Assembly (NCBI GenBank): GCA_023264635.1 | Contig: JAHFLT010000003.1 | Coordinates: 8,293 to 72,292 of the forward strand | From: Candidatus Woesearchaeota archaeon | GTDB taxonomy: Archaea > Nanobdellota > Nanobdellia > Woesearchaeales > JAGVYF01 | DNA length: 64,000 bases | Direction: 5' to 3' | In this document: positions 1 to 9,753 of the stretch, one piece after another | Layout: each line of letters starts with the position of its first letter | How positions within the stretch are numbered: the stretch's first letter is position 1 | Program-made: the position numbers and the translations under genes | The notes under the pieces: model-generated | The model's database searches: none | Told to the model about the DNA's origin: nothing | Seen by the model: only the letters and a program-made list of their open reading frames with translations

Positions 1-86
1 AGGTCGCTTATCGGCTAAAAGTTTAGTGTGTGGTTCGCTAACCGAGCAACCTCTACGAGATACGAGGCAACCACCTTCAGTATGAG

Positions 87-650
87 GTGGTCTCCATGAC
101 TAAAAAACTATATCCACACTTTAACCCAGAAGTGCACAAGATTGAAAGTAAAATCGCAACTGTGAGGACATCTCACCATTGCAAATACAATATCAATTAT
201 CACATTATTTGGATTCCAAAGTACAGGAAACAAATCTTGACTGGAAAAGTTGTTGAAGTTCTTAAAGCAATCATTCAAGGACAATGCCAAGAAATGAGCA
301 TACAAAAATTGGCTTTGGAAATCATGCCAGACCATCTGCATTTATTTGTTGGAGCAAAGCCGACAGTAACACCTTTCAAGATAATCCCTAAGTTGAAAGG
401 CAACACTTCAATACAATTAAGAAGATGCTTTCCGGAATTAAAGTATCTTGGCTACAAACAGCACTTCGGCAAAGGTTTTGATAATCTCTGGGCAAGAGGA
501 TATTACTGCGGCTCTGCTGGTCATGTTTCGCAAGAGCAAGTCAAAAGATACATTCAACAACAGCAAGGTAAAGGTGTTTTTGAATATGACATTTATGGCT
601 GTCCTTCTTACTTGAAAGGACAACTGAAGATAGGTGATTTCACCAAATGA
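87..650 (+). mobile_element. tnpA: IS200/IS605-family (Y1 HUH) transposase TnpA
   Basis: 187 aa; HUH motif 'MPDHLHLF', conserved 'YNINYHIIWIPKYRKQIL', C-terminal 'RGYYCGSAGHVSQEQVKRYIQQQ' with the catalytic Tyr region. Palindromes flank it (CCACCTTCAGTATGAGGTGG upstream; CCAAAAGAGGTTTTGG downstream). Confidence 0.93.
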
Positions 651-707
651 AATCTTAAAAATTAGGATAATTTTTAATGACCAAAAGAGGTTTTGGGTTG
701 AAATACT

Positions 708-980
708 TTATAAAAATTCAATTTTATCTTTACTTAATCTAACTTTACTTCTTACTTTGGTTTCTTTTCCCTCCCGTATTTTCTGAATTAAACCCTGCTT
801 TTCCAATAAAGTAGTATAGTCAGCACATTTTGTATAAGATAATTTTAATTTTGAGCTTAATTCAGTAATGTTAAGTCGATTTTCCTGAGTTATTTCAATT
901 ATCTTAAACCTTAATCTATTTGAGATTACTTTAAGTTTCCTAAAAACTGCTTCTTGGGAGGAGATTTCGTCAGCGGACAT
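708..980 (-). CDS. Small winged-helix (ArsR-like) DNA-binding protein
   Basis: 90 aa; 'FRKLKVISNRLRFKIIEITQENRLNITELSSKLKLSYTKCADYTTLLEKQGLIQ' wHTH pattern. Confidence 0.65.
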   Translation of the reverse strand: MSADEISSQEAVFRKLKVISNRLRFKIIEITQENRLNITELSSKLKLSYTKCADYTTLLEKQGLIQKIREGKETKVRSKVRLSKDKIEFL

Positions 981-1052
981 TACTCCATTTTCAGGGTAAG
1001 ATTTATATATTAAAATAATACACCAATATAGGTGTAATGTAAAGAGGAGGGT

Positions 1053-2252
1053 ATGATTAAGCTGTGTAGGTATCTTTTAATTTGTAGTATAATTCTATCA
1101 TATTTATTTACAAGTTTAGTTTCTGCTTCAGATGTTTCTGTTTGGCAGGGACAGTATTATACAGGAACAACTTTTAATATAGGAACTTATAATTTTAGTT
1201 TCACAATTTATGATGATTTAACCGGTGGAAATATTTGTTATTCTAATACCACAACTTTAACAACAGGCAATTTTGGAGATTGGCAAATAGAACAAAGGGG
1301 AGTAAATTCTCTATGTGATAATGTTTCTAAAAATTATTTTTTGAATATTAATATTAACGGGGTTGACCAAACTCCAAGAAGAAGATTAGTAGTTTGGGAT
1401 TATTTAAGAAAAAATGTTGATGAAATAACTACAGGAAATGTTGACTTTGCAACAAATACAACAATTTCCAGTGATTTTATTAATGTCAGAACGAGAATGA
1501 GAGAACTTAACAAAGATATATGGAAATTGAAAATATTGTATGCAGCAGAAACAGCAAATGTCACATTAGTTTCACAAGGAAATTTGGCTAAAGCACAAAT
1601 AGTAAAAGATTTCGTGAATTCTAATAAGTCTGTTGGAGAAAGTCTTGAATTTAAAAAAGGGAGATTGATAAATGAGGCAGAACTGGCAAAGACGTTATTG
1701 AATTCCAATCTTATGATCGCAGAAGCAAAAATAAATGAAGCAAAAGAATTAGCAAAGCTGAATGGGGAAAAACCAGAAGATATGGTATTCCTTGAAGAAG
1801 AGGCAGCAGCAAAAAAAGCTAAATTAAATGCTACTTCAAGTATATTATCTAATCAATTAGATATTATTTTAAATAATTCTATTAATGCTTTAGTAGATGA
1901 TGGAACAAGAGCTCTTCTTATAAGTCCAGAAGGTAATTTAAAAAAAGAAGGAGAAGTTGGGAACATAAGCGTAACAGGAACTGGTTTTTTTATTTATCTT
2001 GGAAGTTTGATTAATAGAGTAACTAAATTATTTGTTCAAGATATTAATTTTAATGGAAACATAAATGGAACAGGAAATATTACAACAACTGGAAAAATAA
2101 GCACAACAGATGTTATTCAAGGAAATTATTATTCTAATGATAGTTCAGCAGGGATAACAAATACAAATAGCTATTGGGTATGTATAGATCCTAAATGTAA
2201 GAATACTTGTCAATTGCAAATTAAGAATGGATTGATTACTGGTTGTGTCTAA
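1053..2252 (+). CDS. Secreted surface protein with signal peptide and GNINGTGNITTTG-type repeats
   Basis: N-terminal hydrophobic signal, Asn/Thr/Gly-rich C-terminus, RBS 'gaggagg' upstream. Confidence 0.6.
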   Translation: MIKLCRYLLICSIILSYLFTSLVSASDVSVWQGQYYTGTTFNIGTYNFSFTIYDDLTGGNICYSNTTTLTTGNFGDWQIEQRGVNSLCDNVSKNYFLNININGVDQTPRRRLVVWDYLRKNVDEITTGNVDFATNTTISSDFINVRTRMRELNKDIWKLKILYAAETANVTLVSQGNLAKAQIVKDFVNSNKSVGESLEFKKGRLINEAELAKTLLNSNLMIAEAKINEAKELAKLNGEKPEDMVFLEEEAAAKKAKLNATSSILSNQLDIILNNSINALVDDGTRALLISPEGNLKKEGEVGNISVTGTGFFIYLGSLINRVTKLFVQDINFNGNINGTGNITTTGKISTTDVIQGNYYSNDSSAGITNTNSYWVCIDPKCKNTCQLQIKNGLITGCV

Positions 2253-2796
2253 AATGAAATCCCAAATGGTAATCTTTGCGCTTTTATTATTCTTGCCTTT
2301 AGCAATAGCAGAAACAACTTTCTATGATAATCCTAATAATGCTTTTGTATATCCAAATCCTTCAGTTACTTCTTCAGTGATTTCACAACAAGAAAGTAGC
2401 AGCACCGGTGGAGGATGTTTAACTAATTGGAGTTGTTCTTCTTGGAGTGGCTGTATTAATGATATACAGACAAGAAACTGCACGAAGATAAAGAATTATT
2501 GTTATGCTGGAACAAAACCTAATGAAACAAAAACTTGCACGATTTTGCCTGCTTTGAAAACTGAAAAGAAGCCGGAAGAAAAATCAGTTTGTGAAAATGG
2601 AATCTGTGAAGAAGTTAAAAATGAAACTTCTGATAATTACCGGCTGGATTGTTTTAAAACAGAAGCAAAGACAGAGAAAGCAGAAGAACTTGGAAGAGAG
2701 AAAAAAATATTTTCTATTTTGGATATAATTATTTTAGTTGGTGTCATAATTCTATTGTGGAAAATAATTCTATTGTGGGAAAGAAAGAAGAGATAA
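2245..2796 (+). CDS. Secreted TSP1-like Cys-rich protein with C-terminal TM anchor
   Basis: 'CLTNWSCSSWSGCINDIQTRNCTK' thrombospondin-1-like motif; C-terminal hydrophobic segment followed by RKKR; overlaps the preceding CDS. Confidence 0.6.
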   Translation: MSKMKSQMVIFALLLFLPLAIAETTFYDNPNNAFVYPNPSVTSSVISQQESSSTGGGCLTNWSCSSWSGCINDIQTRNCTKIKNYCYAGTKPNETKTCTILPALKTEKKPEEKSVCENGICEEVKNETSDNYRLDCFKTEAKTEKAEELGREKKIFSILDIIILVGVIILLWKIILLWERKKR

Positions 2797-2929
2797 TACA
2801 AACAGAAATACCTATTAAAGGTTTTTACTGCTTCTGCCTCTTGCACAAATCCCAGAAAGAGGCACGGCATTCATCCCACAAATAAATTTGTGGGTATTCT
2901 GCCTACGACTTTATAAGAAAAAAAAAATA

Positions 2930-3877
2930 CTAATTAGTTGTAGTCTTTTTCGCCTTGACCAACGGAATCTCGCTTTTCACTCCGGATTCTATCTTAATGT
3001 TCGCAATGGAGTTCTCTGCATCTTGTCTATTGTACCCATACTGCTGCACTACTTCGCGAACTATCCGTAGTTTGAGCTCCACCTGAGTTCTATATTGGTC
3101 TCCCTCTATGCGAAACTTGACATCCTTCCCTCCCACTTTTCCGAAGATCTCAGCATGGTCACTGAATGTTTTAACGTCATAATGGAATTTCACTGAGTCT
3201 ATCACGGGCTTCTTTTCTTCCTTTGTCCCTGTTGTTTCTTCCTTCTTCTCTTCAGCTTTTGGGGGTGTTTCTTCTTTCTTTTCTTCCTTTGTCTCTGTTG
3301 TTTTCTCCTTTTTCTCTTCAGCTTTTGGGGGTGTTTCTTCTTTCTTTTCTGTCTTTTTCTCTTCTGTTTTCTCTTCCTTTTTCTCTACTTTCTTTCCTAC
3401 TGCTTCCAGCACCTTTTCTCGTCCTTTCTGTGAATTATCAAGAGCATTTTGTATGCCTTTCTTTGCTGTTTCCGGAACTTTTTCTAACAGACTTGTAAGG
3501 ACTGTAACATGCTTGCTTGTAGCCTTGTCAATTCTTGCTACAACAAGATCTATTTTTTCCTCGCGAACTTTAGCAGCTTCAATTTCATTAGTCATATCAT
3601 TGACTTCATTATTATAACGAGTAATTGTTTGTTCAACAAGATCATTTTTACTTTTCTCAGACATATCTTTTGCTTCAGCCAGCCTTTCTTCTGCATACTT
3701 CATATGCAATTCAGCTTTTTTTGCGCTGCTGAACGTGAAAACAAGTCTAATCTTCTCAAGAGCAAGATCAAGTCCATGCCATACCGAATCCGGCTCGATG
3801 CCAGCAGTCTCCTCAGCTGCACTGACAATTACTACACTAAGCAGAAAACAAACCAATAAAGACAACAGTTTTTTCAT
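2930..3877 (-). CDS. Secreted DUF5667-like protein with Lys/Glu repeat region
   Basis: Signal peptide; 'PDSVWHGLDLALEKIRLVFTFSSAKKAELHMKYAEERLAEAKDM' is DUF5667-like; tandem 22-aa repeat KEETPPKAEEKKE..TTETKEEK. Confidence 0.65.
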   Translation of the reverse strand: MKKLLSLLVCFLLSVVIVSAAEETAGIEPDSVWHGLDLALEKIRLVFTFSSAKKAELHMKYAEERLAEAKDMSEKSKNDLVEQTITRYNNEVNDMTNEIEAAKVREEKIDLVVARIDKATSKHVTVLTSLLEKVPETAKKGIQNALDNSQKGREKVLEAVGKKVEKKEEKTEEKKTEKKEETPPKAEEKKEKTTETKEEKKEETPPKAEEKKEETTGTKEEKKPVIDSVKFHYDVKTFSDHAEIFGKVGGKDVKFRIEGDQYRTQVELKLRIVREVVQQYGYNRQDAENSIANIKIESGVKSEIPLVKAKKTTTN

Positions 3878-3954
3878 TACATATCACCTGTTAGATTATT
3901 TTAGATTATGTACATGCTTAAACTCAATTTATTTATAATCTTTTCGTAGAGAAA

Positions 3955-4229
3955 GCACTATTGAAAAGTCCCTCAGCTAACGCTTCGGTGCAAAGAAACC
4001 TCTTTGGAAATTTCTTGCACAAGAACCAAAAAAATGTTTTTGCATTTTTTGGTCCAAGAAATTCTTCATGAATTTCTTTGGAATGCTGTGACATTTCTTT
4101 GTGGTCATCGGGCTCGCATTCTACAGACTCCTAAAGGCAAAAATTCTCCCTGAAATCTCCTTTTTACTCGCTTTGGGCAAAACAAATGCTCGCATGAGTG
4201 ATGACCACTTCGACCTTTTCAATGGCGCC
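3955..4229. repeat. MITE-like element, family A (copy A1)
   Basis: TIR-like ends (..ATTGAAAAG / CTTTTCAATGGCGCC) flanked by a perfect 9-bp direct repeat GTAGAGAAA (3946-3954 and 4230-4238); internal tandem hairpins. Confidence 0.85.
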
Positions 4230-4277
4230 GTAGAGAAATAGTTTCGGGATACTGCAGTAGGGAAACAAGACAGCTCA

Positions 4278-5285
4278 TCATGACTTCTTTTCCATCTTCG
4301 GGTAGGTGTCCGGTTTCATGAATACACGAACAAGAGAGACAGCAATACCTTTTTCATTCTGCATGATCTGAACTGAACTCATCAGAGCAGTACCTGTAGC
4401 GATAAGCTCGTTTTTTAATGTCATTATTGCAACAGGTGTACTCTCCTCTATCCCATCATGTAACTCTGCAATACCTGGGACCTTGAGGTTGGAGCCATGA
4501 CAGAGCGGATCTGCTGTGGTATCGGTTACCCATATTTTATGCATATGCTCAACTCCTTTTTCAACCGGTTGCATCAGCGAACGTAAATATTTATCTGTAT
4601 GTTCATTCTGATAAAACCAATAGGCATCACGTAAATCATGCAATGTACACAATACTGTAGATTCATCAAATGTTGCAACTCTTGTGCGCCTGAGTTCTGC
4701 CATGTGCGCACCACAGCCAAGTGTGAGACCCATATCGTGGATAAGCTTACGAATGTAGGTTCCTGCCTGGCAGCCTACCTTAAAAAGAATATCCTGTCCC
4801 TCGATGTCTAAGATGTCAAGATAGTAAATAGTACGCTCGCGCAATTGCCTTTTCACCGCAGATTTAACCGGGGGCAATTGTGTTATCTTCCCAATGAAGT
4901 GCGTGATGGTTTTCTGTATCTGCTCAGGGGGCATCAGTTTGTGCAAATGCATCAATGCAACGTACTCTTTGCCTGCCAGCAAAAGGGATTGCACTATCTT
5001 AGTGGCATCGCCAATTGCTATTGGCAGAACTCCAGTCACTTTCGGATCCAATGTTCCGGAGTGCCCAGCTTTTTTCAAGCCGAAAATCTGTTGCGCGTAT
5101 GCTGATACCTGATGCGATGTTGGCCCTTTTGGTTTGTCAACGTTGAAAATGCAATAGTGCAAGAGTTCTTCTGTGGATCTTTCTTCAGGATGACAACCGA
5201 ATTTTGGTGAGGTTGTTGCTTTCCTTTTTACAAGAATGGATTCATTGACCGGTTTAAATGGTAGTTTTTCCATTGTCCTTCCCAT
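4278..5285 (-). CDS. cbf5: Cbf5/TruB-type tRNA pseudouridine synthase (H/ACA RNP catalytic subunit)
   Basis: 'FNVDKPKGPTSHQVSAYAQQIFGLKKAGHSGTLDPKVTGVLPIAIGDATK', 'CQAGTYIRKLIHDMG', 'AHMAELRRTRVATFDE'. Confidence 0.95.
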   Translation of the reverse strand: MGRTMEKLPFKPVNESILVKRKATTSPKFGCHPEERSTEELLHYCIFNVDKPKGPTSHQVSAYAQQIFGLKKAGHSGTLDPKVTGVLPIAIGDATKIVQSLLLAGKEYVALMHLHKLMPPEQIQKTITHFIGKITQLPPVKSAVKRQLRERTIYYLDILDIEGQDILFKVGCQAGTYIRKLIHDMGLTLGCGAHMAELRRTRVATFDESTVLCTLHDLRDAYWFYQNEHTDKYLRSLMQPVEKGVEHMHKIWVTDTTADPLCHGSNLKVPGIAELHDGIEESTPVAIMTLKNELIATGTALMSSVQIMQNEKGIAVSLVRVFMKPDTYPKMEKKS

Positions 5286-6465
5286 TGTAAAATGTCATAC
5301 ACTCATTGGGTATATTGCAATCAAGAAGTTCCTGTTTGCGTTTGTTTACTTCTGTTAGCCACTGCTGTTTCACGTCTATGTTTGGGTTTAAGGGGATATT
5401 GGCAGCGCAGCTTGCGAGGGTACCAGTTATTTTGCCACCCCCTTTGGAGATAATCCTACCGTTGGATTCAATGTAGAAGACTGTTCCGAAGAGAGTCGGA
5501 AGTTGGGATGCAAAACTATCGTTGCTCCTGCCAGAGGCGACAAGATCACGGTACACCTTAGTTCCCACCCGCTCTTCTGCTAATCCCATCACAATGGTTG
5601 TTGAGATGCCATGTGCAAGAAGCTTATCAGCAACATATGCAACCACACCCGGATTATCGATAATTCCCAAACCCACAACAATACTATCATTCTTGGTAGG
5701 ATAAAATAGTGCATCTTTTGCATACTGTTGCCATTGCGCTGGATAAGGAGTTGATTTCAGATTGGTAATGTATTGTCTGCTCTCTTGCAGCAATCTTGCT
5801 TCTACCATCGCAAAAGCATCCGTAGTGAGAGATGAATAATGTGCAGGTGGAATCATAATGGTGTCCTGATACATCCCCATGTACAGCGCAATGAGTGTTT
5901 CTTGATCATTAGGAAGAGCATTATTTGCACGTAAGAGATTTGTTATAAGGCAAGAAGCTGACTGTGCCTCTTCCACACGGATTATGTCGCTGCCTGGATA
6001 TTTTGCGATATCTTCAAACCCTGCTTCATGGTGGTCAATGCAGTAAAGTTTCAATTGCTTTTTGCCAAGAATCGTGGGAAGATATGTGCTGTTCTGCATG
6101 GATGAAGTGTCCAATGCAAAAAGAGTCGTAGACTGTGCAATTATTTTTTCTAATTCTCCCTTTTCCTCTAATTCTTCTCCCAACACCATAATCCCATTTG
6201 GAGCGATAACCTCAGCATAAAGACGCTCACTCATTGGCTGTGAATGTGGTCTGGCAAAAATGCAAGTGACATCTTTGCCAAATTGTTTTGCGTAATAAGC
6301 AAATCCCATGACAGCACCCATCGCATCACAGCATTTCCGGTCATGGGTAATTGCAAGAAGCGTTTTATCTGGCGTTGATGCTATCCACTTGCGTAGTTGT
6401 TGAGCGTAATGATGAGTTGTCATTATTTTGTCCTCAGAAGTTTTACATTTTTTTTTGCCAAGCAT
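5254..6465 (-). CDS. DHH-family phosphoesterase (RecJ/NrnA-like)
   Basis: 'CIDHHEAG', DHHA1-like C-terminus 'VAYVADKLLAHGISTTIVMG ... GRIISKGGGKITGTLASCA'. Confidence 0.85.
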   Translation of the reverse strand: MLGKKKCKTSEDKIMTTHHYAQQLRKWIASTPDKTLLAITHDRKCCDAMGAVMGFAYYAKQFGKDVTCIFARPHSQPMSERLYAEVIAPNGIMVLGEELEEKGELEKIIAQSTTLFALDTSSMQNSTYLPTILGKKQLKLYCIDHHEAGFEDIAKYPGSDIIRVEEAQSASCLITNLLRANNALPNDQETLIALYMGMYQDTIMIPPAHYSSLTTDAFAMVEARLLQESRQYITNLKSTPYPAQWQQYAKDALFYPTKNDSIVVGLGIIDNPGVVAYVADKLLAHGISTTIVMGLAEERVGTKVYRDLVASGRSNDSFASQLPTLFGTVFYIESNGRIISKGGGKITGTLASCAANIPLNPNIDVKQQWLTEVNKRKQELLDCNIPNECMTFYNGKDNGKTTI

Positions 6466-7023
6466 TTACTTTCCATTTTGTGCCTCGTACAACAGAGGAA
6501 TATATTTCTGATTGAGTGCGAGCAGTTCTGTTGATTTATATTGTTCAAAGCGCTGCATTGCTTGGTATGACCACTCCTTCTGTTTATCCCAGATTCTCTC
6601 CATCAGTATAGTGCTCCAAAAGAGACTAAATGTCATGCCAGTTCCGAATATGACAAAAATGGGAAGACCAAAAAGATTACCATCTAGCAAATAAAGTGCC
6701 CCAAGGAGTCCACCGAATGCGTTACAGTACATACCACCCAAACCGGGTAATAATCCAACTAACCCCCCGATAGTTGTCGCTTTCGCATAGCGCCAGTTTG
6801 CCCACCTTTCTGATTTGGTAAACTTTTGGTTACGCTTGTCGACATCATCAAGATAATTTTCATAGAGAACAAGTTTCCTGTCATCTACTGATTCTAGAAA
6901 ATCATAAGGAATGATTTCACATGCAGCAGATGCCCCCATGGGGAGGTAAGACTCTATTGTCTTTCTTATATCTGGCTTTGACTCAGACTGAATAATCATA
7001 TCTGAAATAAAGTCATTTTTCAT
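6466..7023 (-). CDS. Hypothetical membrane protein
   Basis: 185 aa, two central hydrophobic segments. Confidence 0.5.
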   Translation of the reverse strand: MKNDFISDMIIQSESKPDIRKTIESYLPMGASAACEIIPYDFLESVDDRKLVLYENYLDDVDKRNQKFTKSERWANWRYAKATTIGGLVGLLPGLGGMYCNAFGGLLGALYLLDGNLFGLPIFVIFGTGMTFSLFWSTILMERIWDKQKEWSYQAMQRFEQYKSTELLALNQKYIPLLYEAQNGK

Positions 7024-7053
7024 TTGATTTTATGTCGAAGAGGTGTTTAGAAC

Positions 7054-7566
7054 TCAGGCATCTGCCTTCGTTTTCTTTGCTGTCTTGTCTGCTTTTTGCT
7101 TCTCTTTTGTTTGCTTTTCTTCTTTCTCTATACCTTCTTTCTGCGCAGAAATATCTTCTTTCTTCTCTGTCTTTTCTTCCTTTTTCTCTTCTTTCTTTGC
7201 TTCTGTTTTCCCAGTTATCTCTTCCTTCTTTTCCCCTTTTTTACCAGTCAATAAATCCAATGTTTCCTGTATTTTACCTTTCTCAGGCTCCACTTTCTTT
7301 TCTTCATAGACAAAACCAGAAAGTTCAGCCTTGATGACGTTTTTGTCATCCCTTATTGCATCGACTTTCACGTGATGGGGCGGGTGCTTGATCCCTCTTT
7401 CCCAAATGAGCATATTTAGATGTCTACCGAGCTTAACATCGCCTTTCATATGGCGGGTAAGGTATGCACGAACAGCTTTGGCTGCACGCTTTGCACGCTG
7501 ATAGGTAGGAACATTCATCCATTCTTTCCGCAGGGGAATTATGTATGTACGTTTGAGTTCAGCCAT
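7054..7566 (-). CDS. rpl31e: 50S ribosomal protein L31e with Lys/Glu-rich C-terminal extension
   Basis: 'AELKRTYIIPLRKEWMNVPTYQRAKRAAKAVRAYLTRHMKGDVKLGRHLNMLIWERGIKHPPHHVKVDA'; ATG at 7566 preferred over the upstream GTG of the track. Confidence 0.93.
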   Translation of the reverse strand: MAELKRTYIIPLRKEWMNVPTYQRAKRAAKAVRAYLTRHMKGDVKLGRHLNMLIWERGIKHPPHHVKVDAIRDDKNVIKAELSGFVYEEKKVEPEKGKIQETLDLLTGKKGEKKEEITGKTEAKKEEKKEEKTEKKEDISAQKEGIEKEEKQTKEKQKADKTAKKTKADA

Positions 7567-7571
7567 GAAAA

Positions 7572-7745
7572 TCACGCTTTTGTTTTAGTGCGTCGCCAGT
7601 TGCGCTTAACAGAGCTGTGCGCACTTGGGTGGACACGCTTGCCTTTACCATGGACTTTGGGAACTGTCCACAATGGTGCCCAGCGCGTCTGGCGTCCTAA
7701 TTTTGCCAAGCGCATTTTCCTGTTCTTGTGTTTGTATCTTGCCAT
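7572..7745 (-). CDS. rpl39e: 50S ribosomal protein L39e (57 aa; absent from ORF track)
   Basis: Minus-strand translation MARYKHKNRKMRLAKLGRQTRWAPLWTVPKVHGKGKRVHPSAHSSVKRNWRRTKTKA*. Confidence 0.92.
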   Translation of the reverse strand: MARYKHKNRKMRLAKLGRQTRWAPLWTVPKVHGKGKRVHPSAHSSVKRNWRRTKTKA

Positions 7746-7756
7746 GAGATTATCAG

Positions 7757-7996
7757 TCAGAGTGACTGTAATACGTTCTTCACTGTTTCCTCATCAATAG
7801 TTATAAGCTGTTTCTCATGAAGCAACTTGGCAAGCATAAGAAAAGCCTTGTAAGCGCGCTCAGGATATGCTGTCTTCACAGCACCATAACGTACCAATGC
7901 TTCTCGTGTCATATGTTGTTTAACATATGCTTCTGCTCTTGCAAGTTCCTCCTCTTTTTTCAGCTGATCTATCTGCTCAGAGGAAACAATCCTCAT
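7757..7996 (-). CDS. PDCD5-family DNA-binding protein (short)
   Basis: Position between S19e and L39e; 'LTREALVRYGAVKTAYPERAYKAFLMLAKLL...ITIDEETVKNVLQSL'-like PDCD5 pattern. Confidence 0.7.
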   Translation of the reverse strand: MRIVSSEQIDQLKKEEELARAEAYVKQHMTREALVRYGAVKTAYPERAYKAFLMLAKLLHEKQLITIDEETVKNVLQSL

Positions 7997-8415
7997 TTTA
8001 GTTTTCCAGCAATACCATCCAAAAATTTCTGGCCTTTGGGTGTAACGATACGACCTTTGTGCACACCTTTGATTGTCTGCTTTACAAATTGCTCCTTCTC
8101 AAACTGCTGCAAAATCTTGCGTAATATGTTACCTGAACCAAGCCTAAATTCTGGCGGTTGGTGGCCTCTTCGCTTCTTGCCACCGTATTTCTTGCGTAAT
8201 TTACTGACGCCTACTGGTCCAAGCGTGTATATTGAACGGAGCACAGATGCTGCGCGAATATGCCACCAGCGTGGATTTGTTGGTGGGCGCTCCTTATGCG
8301 CACCGGTCTTTACAAAGTGTGCCCATGTTGGCTGCTTCATGAAAGGCAGCTTCTCCAATTCCTCCGCAGTCTTGTGAATTAGTTCAGTGGGGTCAACATC
8401 ATAGATAGTATGCAT
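7993..8415 (-). CDS. rps19e: 30S ribosomal protein S19e
   Basis: 'WAHFVKTGAHKERPPTNPRWWHIRAASVLRSIYTLGPVGVSKLRKKYGGKKRRGHQPPEF'. Confidence 0.96.
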   Translation of the reverse strand: MHTIYDVDPTELIHKTAEELEKLPFMKQPTWAHFVKTGAHKERPPTNPRWWHIRAASVLRSIYTLGPVGVSKLRKKYGGKKRRGHQPPEFRLGSGNILRKILQQFEKEQFVKQTIKGVHKGRIVTPKGQKFLDGIAGKLK

Positions 8416-8457
8416 GCATTTGTGGAAAAAGGAGGAGTATTTAAATCTTTACGTCAC

Positions 8458-9000
8458 TTACTTTGATGTGCTCTTAACGACCTTCTCAGAGATAATGGCG
8501 CTGTTTCCCTCAGGGTCTTCAATTGTTATCTTGAGAATTTCCTGGCCCCACAGCACACGCTGCAGTTTCTTGAGCATATTCTTCAACCGTTTACGCACAT
8601 CTTCATCTTCCTCGACATCTCTCTCCATCTCGAGAATACTCTTGACGCGTTGCAGAAGTCCCTCTATATTTGTAACATATCCCTCTGAAGTGGGTCCTGG
8701 TTCTATGTTTATCATGTGGGGAATTTTTACCGTTCCTGTACTAGATTTGACAACGCGGATGTTCATGTCCTCCTCGCTATTCACTTCGAGAGAATAACGA
8801 CATGGCTCATGCGGCTCTTCTGATTCAACATCTGTTTTTTTATAATTACAGGTCGTGCACTGCATTGAGAAGATGAATACCTTACCAAAATAAGGAACAT
8901 CTGTCTCATACTGCACAAGAGACAGCGTCTTTTTTGAACACATCGGACACATTTGCCCAATAAGCTCCTCTATTTTCTTAGGATTTTCTTCCATGCACAA
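8458..9000 (-). CDS. ZPR1-type zinc finger domain protein
   Basis: 'GQMCPMCSKKTLSLVQYETDVPYFGKVFIFSMQCTTCNYKKTDV' C4 finger followed by 'EPGPTSEGYVTNIEGLLQRV'. Confidence 0.9.
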   Translation of the reverse strand: MCMEENPKKIEELIGQMCPMCSKKTLSLVQYETDVPYFGKVFIFSMQCTTCNYKKTDVESEEPHEPCRYSLEVNSEEDMNIRVVKSSTGTVKIPHMINIEPGPTSEGYVTNIEGLLQRVKSILEMERDVEEDEDVRKRLKNMLKKLQRVLWGQEILKITIEDPEGNSAIISEKVVKSTSK

Positions 9001-9020
9001 AGAGAAAACAAAGAAGGTTT

Positions 9021-9587
9021 TTATGTTTTTTCATCCTGAGCATTGGCTGCCTTCAAATCAGTCGTCTCAGTCGAACGATGGATGCGCGCAAATGCCGGTG
9101 TGACACAAATCCAGTCGTCTCCAAAACCTGCAACATCTCCGTCTACGGCATCACATGTCTTCTTTATTTTGTTAATAGCACGCTTCAGCTCAATAAGGTC
9201 TTTGTCTTTGAGCGGTTGGATGTTGATAAGAGCAATAGTCCTGCCATCACGCAGACTCTCCAAAATTAATTTTATGTCCTCAAAATCCTCAATAATAAAA
9301 GGGCGAACAAGCACCTTGTTGTCTGCTGGTTTTACCTTATCCGGGTTTACTTCAACATAATCTTCAGTATACTCCGCTGGCTCATCCTTATCTGTAAGTC
9401 CAAACGTTTCCCCAATAAAATCCTTCACTTGCGATAGTAATCCTGCCATCATCTTCCCCTCCACAAAACGCCTACCACCTCTCCTCATATTACAACAAAG
9501 GGGATTATATAAATGTTTCGAATACCTGTTTTCCGACGAGAAAGACCCCCTAATTCTTCTCAAATTTATAGTGGTTGACCCAATCAT
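9021..9587 (-). CDS. sepF: SepF-like cell division protein (real start probably the internal MAGLLSQ Met)
   Basis: 'VLVRPFIIEDFEDIKLILESLRDGRTIALINIQPLKDKDLIELKRAINKIKKTCDAVDGDVAGFGDDWICVTP'. Confidence 0.85.
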   Translation of the reverse strand: MIGSTTINLRRIRGSFSSENRYSKHLYNPLCCNMRRGGRRFVEGKMMAGLLSQVKDFIGETFGLTDKDEPAEYTEDYVEVNPDKVKPADNKVLVRPFIIEDFEDIKLILESLRDGRTIALINIQPLKDKDLIELKRAINKIKKTCDAVDGDVAGFGDDWICVTPAFARIHRSTETTDLKAANAQDEKT

Positions 9588-9615
9588 CTACCTGCTTTTG
9601 CACGTCATGCAGTGA
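9550..9615 (-). pseudogene. Possible MazG-like N-terminal remnant
   Basis: 'MSLHDVQKQVDDWVNHYKFEKN*' resembles a MazG N-terminus and stops after 22 aa. Confidence 0.25.
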
Positions 9616-9753
9616 CATGCGTTTTTTCAGCAATAGGAATAATCTAAATCTTCCTCCGTTGGGGTTAAGTTGACATAATACTGTAGCAGTCGCTATTGAA
9701 ACTCTGCATTCCTCGATGTAGTTATTGTGGGAATGCCGAGTCCAAAAGCAAGA

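Noticed and set aside
1-710. tnpB/omega-RNA guide system next to the IS200/IS605 TnpA
   Set aside because: No TnpB-like ORF in the adjacent sequence; only TnpA with short palindromes.
3223-3498. Leu/Ser/Phe-rich ORFs (also 7032-7334)
   Set aside because: Antisense shadows of KE-rich coding regions in the DUF5667-like and L31e genes.
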